The notes beneath the pieces are model-generated. The model was given only the letters and a program-made list of their open reading frames with translations. It was not told the DNA's origin and did not search any database. 64,000 nt of DNA from an uncultured Alphaproteobacteria bacterium (GTDB lineage: Bacteria; Pseudomonadota; Alphaproteobacteria; RF32; CAG-239), in contig CALXTV010000004.1 in NCBI GenBank assembly GCA_944391505.1, positions 1 through 64,000 on the forward strand, given 5' to 3'. Of the stretch, positions 16,292 through 25,547 are shown piece after piece. Both the position numbers and the translations under genes were made by a program. How positions within the stretch are numbered: position 1 is the stretch's first letter; each line of letters starts with the position of its first letter.

Positions 16292-17302
16292 TCAGTCTTT
16301 GCTGTCGGAGGACTTAATGCCGTAGTTGTGGCTGCGCAGCGCATTGCCAATATGGCGGCGGACGCGGCCGAGCATGTTGTCGGCAGTGTCGTTAAAGTTT
16401 TTGCGGTCAGTGTACGAAACGGCAATCATCTCGGCATTATATTGATCAATGTTCAGCTTACGTATCTGTGAAACGGCCTCCTGATAAAGCTTTTCGGCGC
16501 CTTTTGCCGCTTCTTCCCTGGTTCCGCGGCTGAAAATGACGCCGATTTTGGTCTTGTCAAAACGTCCGACATAAGTGTCTGCATTTCCGAACGTCCTGAC
16601 GCAATATTCGGCGGCATTTTTCAAAATGCTGTCTCCCGTTTCAAAACTGATGCCCTTGTTGGCAAAATCATAGATGTCTTTCAGTTCGATAACCAGCATG
16701 GCAAAAGGCTGATTATAACGTTTGGCACGGTTGAAGTCATGTTCCAGCCGTTTAATGAGTGCTTCTTCATTAAGAATATCGCCGATAAGAAAGTCGTGGC
16801 TGGCATAGGTGTTGAGTTTTTGCTTCCATATTTTGGTTTCGGTAATGTCCTCGCAAAGGTAACTGATGCCGATACATTTGAGAATCTCGTCCAGAATGGG
16901 CCGCTGGCGGCAGCGAACGTTAAATGAGCTGCCGTCTTTTTTATAAAGCAGCCCCTCAACGTTGACCGTTGCCTGATTTTTAATCAGCCGGTTAAGGTTT
17001 TCTTTCATTTTTTCGCGGCGATCCTCCGTGTCTTCAATAAGCGTACCGGGCATTGGCTTGCCGATGAGCTCGTCCGCGGCAAAACCGGTTTTTCGGAGCG
17101 TGGCGTCGTTGACATAGGTAATGTTGAAGTCAAGGTCGGTCTTAAAATAGATGTCGCCGTCGTCATTGGCGTTGCTGGCCGTGGTGTGCCGGTCGTTTTC
17201 AACAAGCATTTCCTTAAGGCTGCGCCGGGTTTTGTTCCAGGCATAATGCAGGTAGAAAATATAAATCAGCAGGACGGCGCATAAAATTGACAAATAAATC
17301 AT
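16292..17302 (-). CDS. Membrane-anchored PAS protein with degenerate GGDEF domain
   Basis: A 336-residue protein with an N-terminal membrane helix (residues 2-20), a PAS domain (about 45-155, with ITYVNDATLRKTGF and a PAC-like VRCRQRPILD) and a C-terminal domain of GGDEF fold length. The usual DxLTGLxN opening reads DFLIGDILN. The catalytic GGDEF loop reads DKTKI after GRF (about residues 246-253), so diguanylate cyclase activity is very unlikely. It probably works as a sensor or GTP/c-di-GMP-independent signalling scaffold. It is divergent from the suf operon, about 130 bases away. Confidence 0.8.
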   Translation of the reverse strand: MIYLSILCAVLLIYIFYLHYAWNKTRRSLKEMLVENDRHTTASNANDDGDIYFKTDLDFNITYVNDATLRKTGFAADELIGKPMPGTLIEDTEDRREKMKENLNRLIKNQATVNVEGLLYKKDGSSFNVRCRQRPILDEILKCIGISYLCEDITETKIWKQKLNTYASHDFLIGDILNEEALIKRLEHDFNRAKRYNQPFAMLVIELKDIYDFANKGISFETGDSILKNAAEYCVRTFGNADTYVGRFDKTKIGVIFSRGTREEAAKGAEKLYQEAVSQIRKLNIDQYNAEMIAVSYTDRKNFNDTADNMLGRVRRHIGNALRSHNYGIKSSDSKD

Positions 17303-17373
17303 AACGAACCTCGGACAGGTAAATCAGTATACCGATAATATCCATAAAAGCTGAAAGATTCGTTAAATAGAGG

Positions 17374-17402
17374 TTGCAATTTGACTTTAAAAACCTTAAT
17401 TT
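17374..17402 (+). promoter_or_regulatory. Putative promoter of the suf operon
   Basis: TTGCAA (17374-17379), a 17-base spacer and TAATTT (17397-17402) form a reasonable sigma-70-type promoter ending 28 bases before the preferred sufB start. No iron- or Fe-S-responsive operator could be identified by eye. Confidence 0.35.
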
Positions 17403-17430
17403 TAGGAACAGATTATGGAGATTTTTGAGT

Positions 17431-18879
17431 ATGGTTAAGGAAAAACCGGAAATTGCCGACGAGAGCGGCGATAAGTATAAATACGGCTTTGTAACCGATA
17501 TTGCCGCCGATACGGCGCCCAAAGGACTGAATGAAGATATTATTCGGCTGATTTCGCACAAAAAAGGCGAACCGGAGTGGCTGCTTGAATGGCGGTTGAA
17601 GGCTTTTGCCTTTTGGCAGACGATGACGGAACCTTCCTGGGCCAAACTTTCTTATGAAAAAATAGATTATCAGGACTTGTACTACTACTCGGCGCCCAAA
17701 CAAAAAGCCGCCCCGAAAAGCCTTGACGAAGTCGATGCCGAACTTTTGAAAACTTACGAAAAATTGGGCATTCCGCTGAAAGAGCAGGAAGCGCTGGCCG
17801 GAGTTGTTGCCGTTGACGCGGTTTTTGACAGCGTTTCGGTAGCCACGACTTATCGCGCCAAACTGGCCGAAATGGGCATCATCTTTTGCTCCATTTCCGA
17901 GGCCGTGAAAGAGCACCCCGATTTGGTAAGAAAATATCTCGGTTCGGTCGTGCCTTATACCGACAATTTTTTTGCCTGCCTCAATTCTGCGGTCTTTACC
18001 GACGGTTCTTTCGTATATATTCCCAAGGGCGTCCGCTGCCCGATGGAGCTTTCGACCTATTTTCGCATTAACGCCAGAAACACCGGACAGTTCGAGCGCA
18101 CGCTGATTGTTGCCGAAGATGACAGTTATGTCTCTTATCTGGAGGGCTGCACCGCACCGCAACGCGACGAAAATCAGCTCCATGCCGCCATTGTCGAAAT
18201 CGTAGTGCTGAAAAACGCCGAAGTCAAATATTCCACCGTGCAGAACTGGTATCCGGGCGACAAAGACGGCAAGGGCGGCGTTTATAATTTTGTAACCAAA
18301 AGGGCGGCCTGTCGCGGCGAAAATTCCAAAATCTCCTGGACACAGGTGGAAACCGGCTCGGCCGTAACCTGGAAATATCCGTCCTGCGTGCTTCAGGGCG
18401 ACAATTCGGTCGGTGAGTTCTATTCGGTGGCCATTACCAACAACAGACAACAGGCCGATACCGGAACCAAAATGATTCACATCGGCAAAAACACCACCTC
18501 CAAAATCATATCCAAAGGCATTTCGGCCGGTTTTTCCAATCAGACTTACCGCGGTTTGGTCCGTGTGGCGCCGAACGCCCGCGGCGCGCGCAACTATTCG
18601 CAGTGCGACAGCCTGCTGATTGGCGAAAACTGCGGTTCGCATACCGTTCCTTATATTGAAAACCGCAACAAAACCGCGGTTATCGAACACGAGGCCACCA
18701 CCAGCAAAATCAGTGACGAACAGATGTTTTACTGCCTGCAGCGTGGCATTGGCGAAGAAGAGGCCGTCAGCCTGATTGTCAACGGCTTTTGCAAAGAGGT
18801 TATGCAGCACCTGCCGATGGAGTTTGCAATAGAGGCGGCCAAACTGATTAACGTCTCGCTGGAAGGAAGCGTCGGCTGA
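17431..18879 (+). CDS. sufB: Fe-S cluster assembly scaffold SufB
   Basis: A 482-residue SufB of standard length. The frame extends 19 codons further upstream to a TTG at 17374, but the ATG at 17431 has GGAG upstream and gives the usual N-terminus. Recognisable SufB segments include VGEFYSVAI, the [19 protein letters not shown] strand of the beta-helix core, and the C-terminal [14 protein letters not shown]. SufB forms the SufBC2D scaffold on which the Fe-S cluster is built in the cytoplasm. It is the first gene of sufB-C-D-S-DUF59; no iscR-like regulator or sufA is present next to it. Confidence 0.96.
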   Translation: MVKEKPEIADESGDKYKYGFVTDIAADTAPKGLNEDIIRLISHKKGEPEWLLEWRLKAFAFWQTMTEPSWAKLSYEKIDYQDLYYYSAPKQKAAPKSLDEVDAELLKTYEKLGIPLKEQEALAGVVAVDAVFDSVSVATTYRAKLAEMGIIFCSISEAVKEHPDLVRKYLGSVVPYTDNFFACLNSAVFTDGSFVYIPKGVRCPMELSTYFRINARNTGQFERTLIVAEDDSYVSYLEGCTAPQRDENQLHAAIVEIVVLKNAEVKYSTVQNWYPGDKDGKGGVYNFVTKRAACRGENSKISWTQVETGSAVTWKYPSCVLQGDNSVGEFYSVAITNNRQQADTGTKMIHIGKNTTSKIISKGISAGFSNQTYRGLVRVAPNARGARNYSQCDSLLIGENCGSHTVPYIENRNKTAVIEHEATTSKISDEQMFYCLQRGIGEEEAVSLIVNGFCKEVMQHLPMEFAIEAAKLINVSLEGSVG

Positions 18880-18938
18880 CGACACAAAATCATGATTGAA
18901 TGAATGAGATACAAAGACAGCATAAGAAAGAACAGGAA

Positions 18939-19700
18939 ATGACGAAAACACCGCTACTTGAAATCGAAGACCTCTGCGCCCGCGTCGGCGAAAAGGAAAT
19001 AATCAAGAACTTCAATCTTACCGTCAACGAGGGTGAAGTCCATGCCATCATGGGACCGAACGGCGCCGGAAAATCGACGCTTTCTTATGTTTTGACCGGC
19101 AAACCGGGCTATGAAGTTACTTCCGGAAAAATTCGTTTTAAGGGTAAAGACCTTTTGGCAATGGCGCCGGAAGAGCGCGCCCGCGAAGGTATTTTCCTTT
19201 GTATGCAGTATCCGGTCGAGATTCCCGGCGTGCCGACGACCACCTTTTTGAAACATGCGGTCAACGCCGTGCGCAAACACCGGGGCGAACCCGAGTTGGA
19301 TACGCTGAACTTTGTCAAAATGGTGCGTGAAGACGGAAAGGCGCTGGGTATCGACAACGAGATGATCAAGCGTCCGGTCAACGTCGGCTTTTCCGGCGGC
19401 GAGAAAAAAAGGCTCGAAACGCTGCAAATGTCGATTCTCAAACCCGATTTCTCGATTCTCGACGAGGCCGATTCCGGACTGGACATCGACGCGCTCAAAG
19501 TTGTGGCCGACGGGGTTAATGCACTGCGTGACGGCCACCGTTCCATGCTGGTTATCACGCATTATCAGCGCCTGCTGAACTATATCGTGCCCGACTTCGT
19601 TCATGTCTTTGCCGACGGACACATCGTCCGCTCTGGTGATAAAAATCTGGCTTTGGAGCTGGAAGAAAAAGGCTATGCCGAATTTGTGAAAGAGAAGTAA
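18939..19700 (+). CDS. sufC: Fe-S assembly ATPase SufC
   Basis: A 253-residue ABC-type ATPase. It has Walker A GPNGAGKST, signature motif FSGGEKKR and Walker B FSILDEADSGLD, the SufC hallmark in place of LDEP. The ATG at 18939 gives the typical N-terminus TPLLEIEDLCAR. An alternative ATG 39 bases upstream has no ribosome site. SufC drives conformational change in the SufBC2D complex. One base separates it from sufD. Confidence 0.95.
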   Translation: MTKTPLLEIEDLCARVGEKEIIKNFNLTVNEGEVHAIMGPNGAGKSTLSYVLTGKPGYEVTSGKIRFKGKDLLAMAPEERAREGIFLCMQYPVEIPGVPTTTFLKHAVNAVRKHRGEPELDTLNFVKMVREDGKALGIDNEMIKRPVNVGFSGGEKKRLETLQMSILKPDFSILDEADSGLDIDALKVVADGVNALRDGHRSMLVITHYQRLLNYIVPDFVHVFADGHIVRSGDKNLALELEEKGYAEFVKEK

Positions 19701-19701
19701 G

Positions 19702-21048
19702 ATGGCCGGACTGATACAAGACATAAAGCTTTTCGGCGAAGATATTCCCTGGTTCCAGGGACTGCGCGAAAAAGGAATGGAAGCTTTCCGCCGTCAGGGC
19801 GTACCGACCGCCAAAACCGAAGCTTGGAAATATACCAAGCCGCGCGATTTGAACGCCGATGATTTTGTCATGAACGATTCTGCCTTTTTGGCTGAGTTTG
19901 AGGGAGCTCACGAAGAGGAACATTCCGGCTGCTGTCATCATCACGGAGAAAACTGTCATTGTCATGAAGAGGGTTGCCGTTGCGGCGAAGAAATCGACGT
20001 CCGTGTCGATTTGCCCTTCGACGGCTATCAGTTGCATTTTCTGAACGGCCGCTTTGTGCCGGTCTACCCGGTACTGCCCCGCGGTGTCGAAATAATGACC
20101 CTGATGGAGGCGGTGGTCACGCAGGAAGCCAAACCCTACCTCGGACATCTGGTCGATTTGGAACATTATCCCTTTGCCGCGCTGAATACGGCTTATATGG
20201 AAGAGGGCGTTTATATCCGCATCGACCGGAACGTCAAACTGGATAAACCTGTTATTTTGGTCAATCACACGGAAGCAGATGCCGAAAATCTGTTTTACAA
20301 TCTTCGCAACCTGATTGTGGTCGAAAGCGGTGCCAAAGCCGAATTAATCGAATGGTATAATTATACCGGCGCTGAGAAGTCACGCTATTTTGCCAATGTT
20401 GTTAATGAGATATTTGTCGAACGCGGCGCCGAACTTCGGCATTATAAAATGCAGGACGAAGCCTTTAAGGCCAACCATGTCGCGCTGAATATGGCGAGGG
20501 TCAGAAGCGACGGTTTTTACGATGCCTTTTGTTTGCAGCGCGGCGCCAACATCGGCCGCAACGAAACCAAGGTTTTGCTTAAGGAAGAACAGGCGGTGGC
20601 CGAAGTCAATGCGGCCTACATCATGCACGGCTGGGCAACGCTGGACACCACCACCGACATTGAACATCTGGCACCGGAAACTTTTTCGCACCAGTTGGTC
20701 AGGGGTGTGGTCGGCGGCGATGCCAAGGGCGTTTTTCAGGGCAAAATACATATCGCCAAACATGCGGTCAAAACCGAGGGAACCCAGTTGCATAAAGCCT
20801 TGCTGCTGACCGATACGGCCGAAATCGATGTTAAGCCGGAACTGGAAATTTTCGCCGACGATGTCAAATGTTCGCACGGCGCCGCCAGCGGAGAGCTTGA
20901 CGAGGAAATCCTGTTTTATATGCAGTCGCGCGGTATCGGACGGGAAGAAGCCAAACAGATTTTGATTGACGCCTATCTTGACGACGTTATTAACAAAGTG
21001 GCCGATGTTTCGGTTCGCGCCTGGCTGAAAGACAGGGCAGGAGCGTAA
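19702..21048 (+). CDS. sufD: Fe-S assembly protein SufD with His/Cys-rich insertion
   Basis: A 448-residue SufD paralogue of SufB. The N-terminal helical part (IPWFQGLREKGMEAFRRQG, then TEAWKYTKP) and the C-terminal beta-helix with DVKCSHGAASGELDEE and the FYMQSRGI motif are canonical. Residues 68-95 form an unusual insertion with seven His and six Cys (for example CCHHHGENCHCH at 77-88), looking like a metal-binding loop. SufD is needed for iron entry into the SufBC2D scaffold. The gene sits one base after sufC. Confidence 0.94.
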   Translation: MAGLIQDIKLFGEDIPWFQGLREKGMEAFRRQGVPTAKTEAWKYTKPRDLNADDFVMNDSAFLAEFEGAHEEEHSGCCHHHGENCHCHEEGCRCGEEIDVRVDLPFDGYQLHFLNGRFVPVYPVLPRGVEIMTLMEAVVTQEAKPYLGHLVDLEHYPFAALNTAYMEEGVYIRIDRNVKLDKPVILVNHTEADAENLFYNLRNLIVVESGAKAELIEWYNYTGAEKSRYFANVVNEIFVERGAELRHYKMQDEAFKANHVALNMARVRSDGFYDAFCLQRGANIGRNETKVLLKEEQAVAEVNAAYIMHGWATLDTTTDIEHLAPETFSHQLVRGVVGGDAKGVFQGKIHIAKHAVKTEGTQLHKALLLTDTAEIDVKPELEIFADDVKCSHGAASGELDEEILFYMQSRGIGREEAKQILIDAYLDDVINKVADVSVRAWLKDRAGA

Positions 21049-21125
21049 TATCCGAAGTGTTAAGTTGAAGAAAGGCTTTCCGAAATCTACATAAAAACGG
21101 TAGGAATGGGAGCGGGAGCAAAAAG

Positions 21126-22340
21126 ATGTATGATGTTAATGAAATACGCAAAGATTTTCCGATACTGGGCGAGCTGATTAACGGCAAACCGAATACTTTT
21201 CTGGATACGGCCGCATCGGCGCAGAAACCGCGACAGGTTATCGAAAAAATGAACGAAGTTTATTTCGGGCAGTATGCCAACGTGCACCGCGGTTCTTACT
21301 ACCTGTCGGAGCAGGCGACCGCGGAATATGAAAATGCGCGCCGCATTGTCGCGGATTTCATCAATGCCGCCTTGGAAAAGGAAATTGTTTTCACCCGCAA
21401 CGCCACCGAGTCAATCAATCTGGTTGCCGCCTGCTGGGGACGCAAAAACTTAAAGCCCGGCGACGAAGTCCTGATTTCCGAAGCCGAACATCATGCCAAT
21501 CTGGTGCCGTGGCAAATGCTGCGCGACGAACTCGGTTTCACGCTCAAAATTTTTAAGATGGGCGATGACGGCAGTTATATTCATGAAGAATTTTTGCATA
21601 ACCTGACGGATAAAACCAAACTGGTTTCCGTAACCGGAATGTCCAACATTCTCGGCACGGTTCTGCCCGTAAAGGAGATTACCGCGGCGGCACATGCCAA
21701 AGGTGCGCTGGTCTTGGTTGACGCCTGCCAGATGATTGTGCATCAGAAAGTCGATGTCCGGGACATCGGCTGCGATTTTCTGGCTTTTTCCGGCCATAAA
21801 ACTTACGGGCCTTCCGGCATCGGCGTTTTGTACGGCAGATATGAAATCCTCGATTCGATGCCGCCTTATCAGTTCGGCGGCGATATGGTCGATACGGTTT
21901 CCTATCAGCATACCACTTTTGAGGAACCGCCGGCACGCTTTGAAGCCGGAACACCGGCCATCGTGCAGGCCGTCGGACTGGGACGTGCCTTGCGGTATAT
22001 GTCGGATTTGGGAATGGATAATATTGAAGCGCATGAAGTGGAATTGGTCAAATATACCAACGAGCGGCTCAAAGAGGTCAAGGGCCTGAAAGTTATCGGC
22101 AATGCCGAAAACAAAGGCGGCGTCTTTTCGTTTAACGTTGAGGGTATCCACCCGCAGGATTTGGCCTTTATTCTCGACAAAGAGGGCGTTTCCGTACGCA
22201 CCGGACACCATTGTGCCGAACCTCTGGTGCACCGCATGGGCTTTGAGTCGGTTGCCCGCGCTTCGCTGGGCCTGTATTCGACCAAAGAAGACATAGATAA
22301 TTTTGTAAAGGCTTTGAACAAGGCCGTGACTTTTTTCTGA
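21126..22340 (+). CDS. sufS: Cysteine desulfurase SufS
   Basis: A 404-residue PLP enzyme of the group II (SufS/CsdA) type. It has the PLP lysine in SGHKTYGPSGIG (K225), the cofactor Asp in VLVDACQ (D199) and the mobile catalytic Cys in the short loop RTGHHCAEP (C363). It removes sulfur from cysteine and passes persulfide to SufE. GGGAG lies eight bases before the ATG. Its partner sufE is not in this operon but about 4 kb downstream on the other strand. Confidence 0.96.
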   Translation: MYDVNEIRKDFPILGELINGKPNTFLDTAASAQKPRQVIEKMNEVYFGQYANVHRGSYYLSEQATAEYENARRIVADFINAALEKEIVFTRNATESINLVAACWGRKNLKPGDEVLISEAEHHANLVPWQMLRDELGFTLKIFKMGDDGSYIHEEFLHNLTDKTKLVSVTGMSNILGTVLPVKEITAAAHAKGALVLVDACQMIVHQKVDVRDIGCDFLAFSGHKTYGPSGIGVLYGRYEILDSMPPYQFGGDMVDTVSYQHTTFEEPPARFEAGTPAIVQAVGLGRALRYMSDLGMDNIEAHEVELVKYTNERLKEVKGLKVIGNAENKGGVFSFNVEGIHPQDLAFILDKEGVSVRTGHHCAEPLVHRMGFESVARASLGLYSTKEDIDNFVKALNKAVTFF

Positions 22341-22352
22341 GGAACTACGTAT

Positions 22353-22802
22353 ATGTCGGAAACAGACGATAAGAAATTGGACGAACAAATCGAAAAAATC
22401 AATCAAACCGAGGCGGATTTGCTGCGGGCAATGGAAATTCAGGAACAGATGAAAGATTTTATTGCCACGGCCGGACAACCCAAACCCGCCGACGAAAAGA
22501 CCGCTTCCGAAGCTGATGTAATTGAAGCGCTCAAAACCGTCTGCGACCCGGAAATCATGATAAACGTCTATGACATGGGGCTGATTTATAATATCGAAAT
22601 CCGCGATAACGGCGACGTGTTTATTGCCATGACCTTGACCGCGCCCGGCTGCCCGGTTGCCGGCATTCTGCCTCAGCAGGTGGCCGACGCCGTTGCTTTG
22701 GTCGAGGGAACGGGCAAGGTTGAGGTTCGTATCGTCTGGGAACCGGCCTGGACGATGGAACGCTTGTCCGACGATGCCCGCGCCATGATAGAACTTTTTT
22801 AA
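22353..22802 (+). CDS. DUF59/MIP18-family Fe-S assembly protein (SufT-like)
   Basis: A 149-residue protein. An acidic, helical N-terminal 45 residues precede a DUF59 domain with VCDPEIMINVYDMGLIY, MTLTAPGCPVAGIL (conserved Cys) and a VWEPAWTMERLSDDAR ending. DUF59 proteins of suf operons help cluster maturation or transfer. It is the last gene of the operon, 12 bases after sufS, with GAGGA upstream. Confidence 0.92.
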   Translation: MSETDDKKLDEQIEKINQTEADLLRAMEIQEQMKDFIATAGQPKPADEKTASEADVIEALKTVCDPEIMINVYDMGLIYNIEIRDNGDVFIAMTLTAPGCPVAGILPQQVADAVALVEGTGKVEVRIVWEPAWTMERLSDDARAMIELF

Positions 22803-22854
22803 CTCCTATTCCAAAGATAGAGGTATTTTTTAGAATAACTTACACGACAGTATG

Positions 22855-23580
22855 TTACTTTTTGTTTTTTCCAAAAACATAACATACTGGATTAGCCATC
22901 CCTCTTTTTTTGAAGGAATTATTTTTATTCAGATATTGCGGATAGTTTTCGGAAACATCAATACCTTCAAACAACCAACGCTTACGTCCCTTTTCATCAA
23001 CCTCGGACTTCCACATTTCAGGTTTATAAATTGCTCTAAATATACCTTTATATTCGCTTATAACTAAGTCTATGTTCTTAATTTTATTTTCGTCTAATAA
23101 CCAGCTTTTTCTTGTGGCTTCATAAACATTTTTTAGCTTTTTGTATGTGTTGTTAATATTAACAATAAGTACATTATGGAAAATTTCATTTTTAGCTATA
23201 TCTTCCGCACAATAAAACGCTTCAATTTCTGAAACAGATTTCATTCCGTTATCAAGAATATGATATCCTCCTATAATATTTAATAGATGTCTAGAACGCC
23301 ACACATCTGAAGAAAAGATATCAATTAATGCTGCTTCCAAATGTAAAGCTTCAATCTCTGTTAACCCATGCCTAATAATATACTTTTCCACATTGGCCCC
23401 AGATGATTTAATTTCAGAAATACGTTTATTCTTTTCTTTTTCTACAACTTCTTGTTCATGGGCAAAAATCCTATTGCCACAACCTTTACCGATATAAAAA
23501 ATAGTTTTATTTCTAGGGTCTACAAGACAATATACATAATAACCTAATTTTTCAATGGTTGCTTGTGAAAATTCAAACAT
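22855..23580 (-). CDS. GIY-YIG/LEM-3-like domain protein (COG3680 type)
   Basis: A 241-residue protein. The ATG at 23580 is preferred; the frame continues upstream to 23745 without family-like sequence. The N-terminal GIY-YIG-like domain has GYYVYCLVDPRN, FYIGKG with following R-x-x-x-H, and an acidic helix containing EALHLEAALID. The C-terminal half is uncharacterised. Proteins of this type are putative nucleases, often in variable genome regions. Its base composition is much AT-richer than the suf genes beside it, which suggests transfer. It is convergent to the suf operon. Confidence 0.75.
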   Translation of the reverse strand: MFEFSQATIEKLGYYVYCLVDPRNKTIFYIGKGCGNRIFAHEQEVVEKEKNKRISEIKSSGANVEKYIIRHGLTEIEALHLEAALIDIFSSDVWRSRHLLNIIGGYHILDNGMKSVSEIEAFYCAEDIAKNEIFHNVLIVNINNTYKKLKNVYEATRKSWLLDENKIKNIDLVISEYKGIFRAIYKPEMWKSEVDEKGRKRWLFEGIDVSENYPQYLNKNNSFKKRGMANPVCYVFGKNKK

Positions 23581-23741
23581 TATGAAACTCGCTAAAATAT
23601 TTAATTTTACAAATTGAAACATGTGTAAAAATAAAAAGCAATAAAAAATGGTATGTAACAATTCATTAAAATAAAAAATTTTTTTCGCATTCTGAATAGC
23701 TTTAAGATACAAGGCACTCACGCAAGATATGCACGCAGGAA

Positions 23742-23933
23742 GCAACGCGCTTCAACAAAGATTCGTACCGCAGCCAGTAATGCGGTCAAGCTGGCAACAG
23801 CTTGAGCAACGCGCTTCAACAAAGGTTCGTGCCGCAGCCATTGATGCGGTCAAGCTGGCAACAGCTTGAGCAACGCGCTTCAACAAAGATTCGTGCCGCA
23901 GTCAGTGCTGCGGTTAAGCTGGCAACAGCCTGC
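23742..23933. repeat. Three tandem copies of a 64-bp hairpin-forming repeat
   Basis: Units begin GCAACGCGCTTCAAC at 23742, 23806 and 23870, an exact 64-base period. Copies 1 and 2 differ at a few bases, and copy 3 is more diverged. Each holds two stems: CCGCA with TGCGG, whose loop sequence varies, and CAAGCTG-GCAA-CAGCTTG. In copy 3 the first stem is longer (CCGCAG/CTGCGG). The period is not a multiple of three, so it is unlikely to encode a repeated peptide. It fills the gap between the GIY-YIG gene and the comF end. Confidence 0.92.
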
Positions 23934-23953
23934 GCTCAAGGGGGGATACCTTG

Positions 23954-24673
23954 TCAGCAGACGCGGGCAACGGTCAAAGTGTCAACGGATTTGACCCCGG
24001 CTTTTTTCATGGCCAAAGCGCATTCTTTGAGGGTTGATCCGGTTGTCATAACATCGTCAATCAATACGACGCGTTTGTTTTTAAGGCGTTCCGGGTGCTT
24101 GACGCTGAAAGCGTTTTTAACGTTGGAAATCCGGGCATGACCGCTGAATTGTACCTGCGGTTTGGTACGGCGATGACGAATGACGGACGTATAATCAACC
24201 TTTATGCCGGTCAGTTTGCCGAGTTCGCGGGCGATTAGCGCCGACTGATTGTAACGCCTTTTCAAAAGACGCGTAAAATGCAGCGGTACGGGAACAATCA
24301 GGTCGACGCCTTCTTTGAAGATATCTGTGCCGGCCAGTTTGAGCCACTTGGCAAAGACGGGAGCATTTTCGGTCTTGTCCATAAATTTGAAGGACAAAAG
24401 CATGTTTTTGGAAAACTCGTCATAACGCAAGGCCGAGCGGCTGAGCCGGAAAGGTGTTCTGGTCTTGCGCAGACAGGCGCCGCAAAGCATCTGCCTTCCG
24501 CCGGGTGCCTCGTCAAACGGGTGCCCGCATTTGGCGCAATAGGGTTTGGTAATAAAGCTGACTTCGTTAAAACAATCGGCACACAGCCCGTCGGTACCGC
24601 CGACAATTTTTCCGCAGCAAATGCAGCGCGGCGGCAGCAGAAGATCAATAATCCGGGACCAAAGGCTAGTCAT
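23954..24673 (-). CDS. comF: ComF family phosphoribosyltransferase-like protein
   Basis: A 239-residue protein. An N-terminal double zinc-finger region (CICC, CADC, CAKC, CGAC) precedes a phosphoribosyltransferase-type domain with VPVPLH, RRYNQSALIARELG and the PRPP loop VVLIDDVMTTGST. ComF proteins take part in DNA uptake and transformation in some bacteria, but in proteobacteria the role is often unknown. The gene overlaps the sucD-like stop by eight bases, so it is translated from the same mRNA as sufE-sucC-sucD. Confidence 0.93.
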   Translation of the reverse strand: MTSLWSRIIDLLLPPRCICCGKIVGGTDGLCADCFNEVSFITKPYCAKCGHPFDEAPGGRQMLCGACLRKTRTPFRLSRSALRYDEFSKNMLLSFKFMDKTENAPVFAKWLKLAGTDIFKEGVDLIVPVPLHFTRLLKRRYNQSALIARELGKLTGIKVDYTSVIRHRRTKPQVQFSGHARISNVKNAFSVKHPERLKNKRVVLIDDVMTTGSTLKECALAMKKAGVKSVDTLTVARVC

Positions 24674-25547
24674 GAGCGGAAAACAGCTTCATCAGCTCGG
24701 CATGAATATTGTTGATTTTGTTGACGACAATGATTCCGGCGTCATTCATGGCGTCTTGCTTGTCTTGCGCGGTAACGTGACCGTTGGTAATGACATCGCC
24801 GGCATATCCCATCTTGTGTCCGAAAGGCACGGCGTTTCCAGCCACAAAACCGACGACCGGCTTTTTTTCTTTAAGATTTTTGTAGTATCTGGCACAAACT
24901 TCTTCGTAGGTGCCGCCCAGTTGTCCGATAACGACGACGGCGTCAGTGTCCGGGTCGTTCATGAACTTTTCGAGTGTTTCGACAAAGTCAATGCCGATGA
25001 GCATGTCGTCGCCCAGACCGATGACAGTGGATTGTCCCAGCCCGGCACGGTTGGTTTCGATGACCGCTTCGTAAGTAAGCGTCGATGAGCGGGAAACAAT
25101 GCCGATGCGCCCCGGCCGATGAATGTTTTCCGGAAAAATGCCCAGCCGCGCCTCACCGGGAGTAATGATGCCCGGCGTATTGGGGCCGATGAGCTTGGTC
25201 TTGGCGCCGCGCAGCATTTCTTTGATTTCGAGCATGTCTTTAATCGGCACGCCGTCGGCAATGCAAACGCAGAGGTCAAGTTCGGCTTCCGCGGCTTCGC
25301 GCACCGCATCTTTGACAAACCGCGCCGGCACATACATTACCGAGGCGTTGGCCCCGGTTTCTCTGACGGCTTCGCGCACCGTGTCAAAAACCGGAACGTC
25401 CAGGTGTATGCTGCCGCCTTTGCCCGGCGTAACGCCGGCAACAACGTTGGTTCCGTAGTCCATGGACCGCTTGACGTGGAAAGATGCCTGCGTACCGGTA
25501 ATACCCTGAACCAGCACTTTCGATTCTTTGTTGACCAGAATGGACAT
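24666..25547 (-). CDS. sucD: SucD-like acyl-CoA ligase alpha subunit lacking the catalytic His
   Basis: A 293-residue homologue of succinyl-CoA synthetase alpha. The CoA-binding half keeps VQGITGTQASFH and VTPGKGG, and the middle keeps IGPNTPGIITPGE and VSRSSTLTYEA. The phosphohistidine motif MGHAG instead reads MGYAG (Y248), and the Glu of GEIGG, which supports the phosphohistidine, is Gln (GQLGG, Q209). The known mechanism needs both residues, so normal succinate-CoA ligase activity is doubtful. A His four residues earlier (H244) is a possible substitute. It shares one base with the sucC stop and overlaps comF. Confidence 0.88.
   Translation of the reverse strand: MSILVNKESKVLVQGITGTQASFHVKRSMDYGTNVVAGVTPGKGGSIHLDVPVFDTVREAVRETGANASVMYVPARFVKDAVREAAEAELDLCVCIADGVPIKDMLEIKEMLRGAKTKLIGPNTPGIITPGEARLGIFPENIHRPGRIGIVSRSSTLTYEAVIETNRAGLGQSTVIGLGDDMLIGIDFVETLEKFMNDPDTDAVVVIGQLGGTYEEVCARYYKNLKEKKPVVGFVAGNAVPFGHKMGYAGDVITNGHVTAQDKQDAMNDAGIIVVNKINNIHAELMKLFSAHD

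Noticed and set aside
17413-18951. 512-residue minus-strand frame opposite sufB
   Set aside because: It lies wholly inside sufB, has no recognisable domain, and arises from codon bias in the true gene.
23742-23933. CRISPR array
   Set aside because: The 64-base units are directly tandem with no unique spacers, only three copies, and no cas genes nearby.
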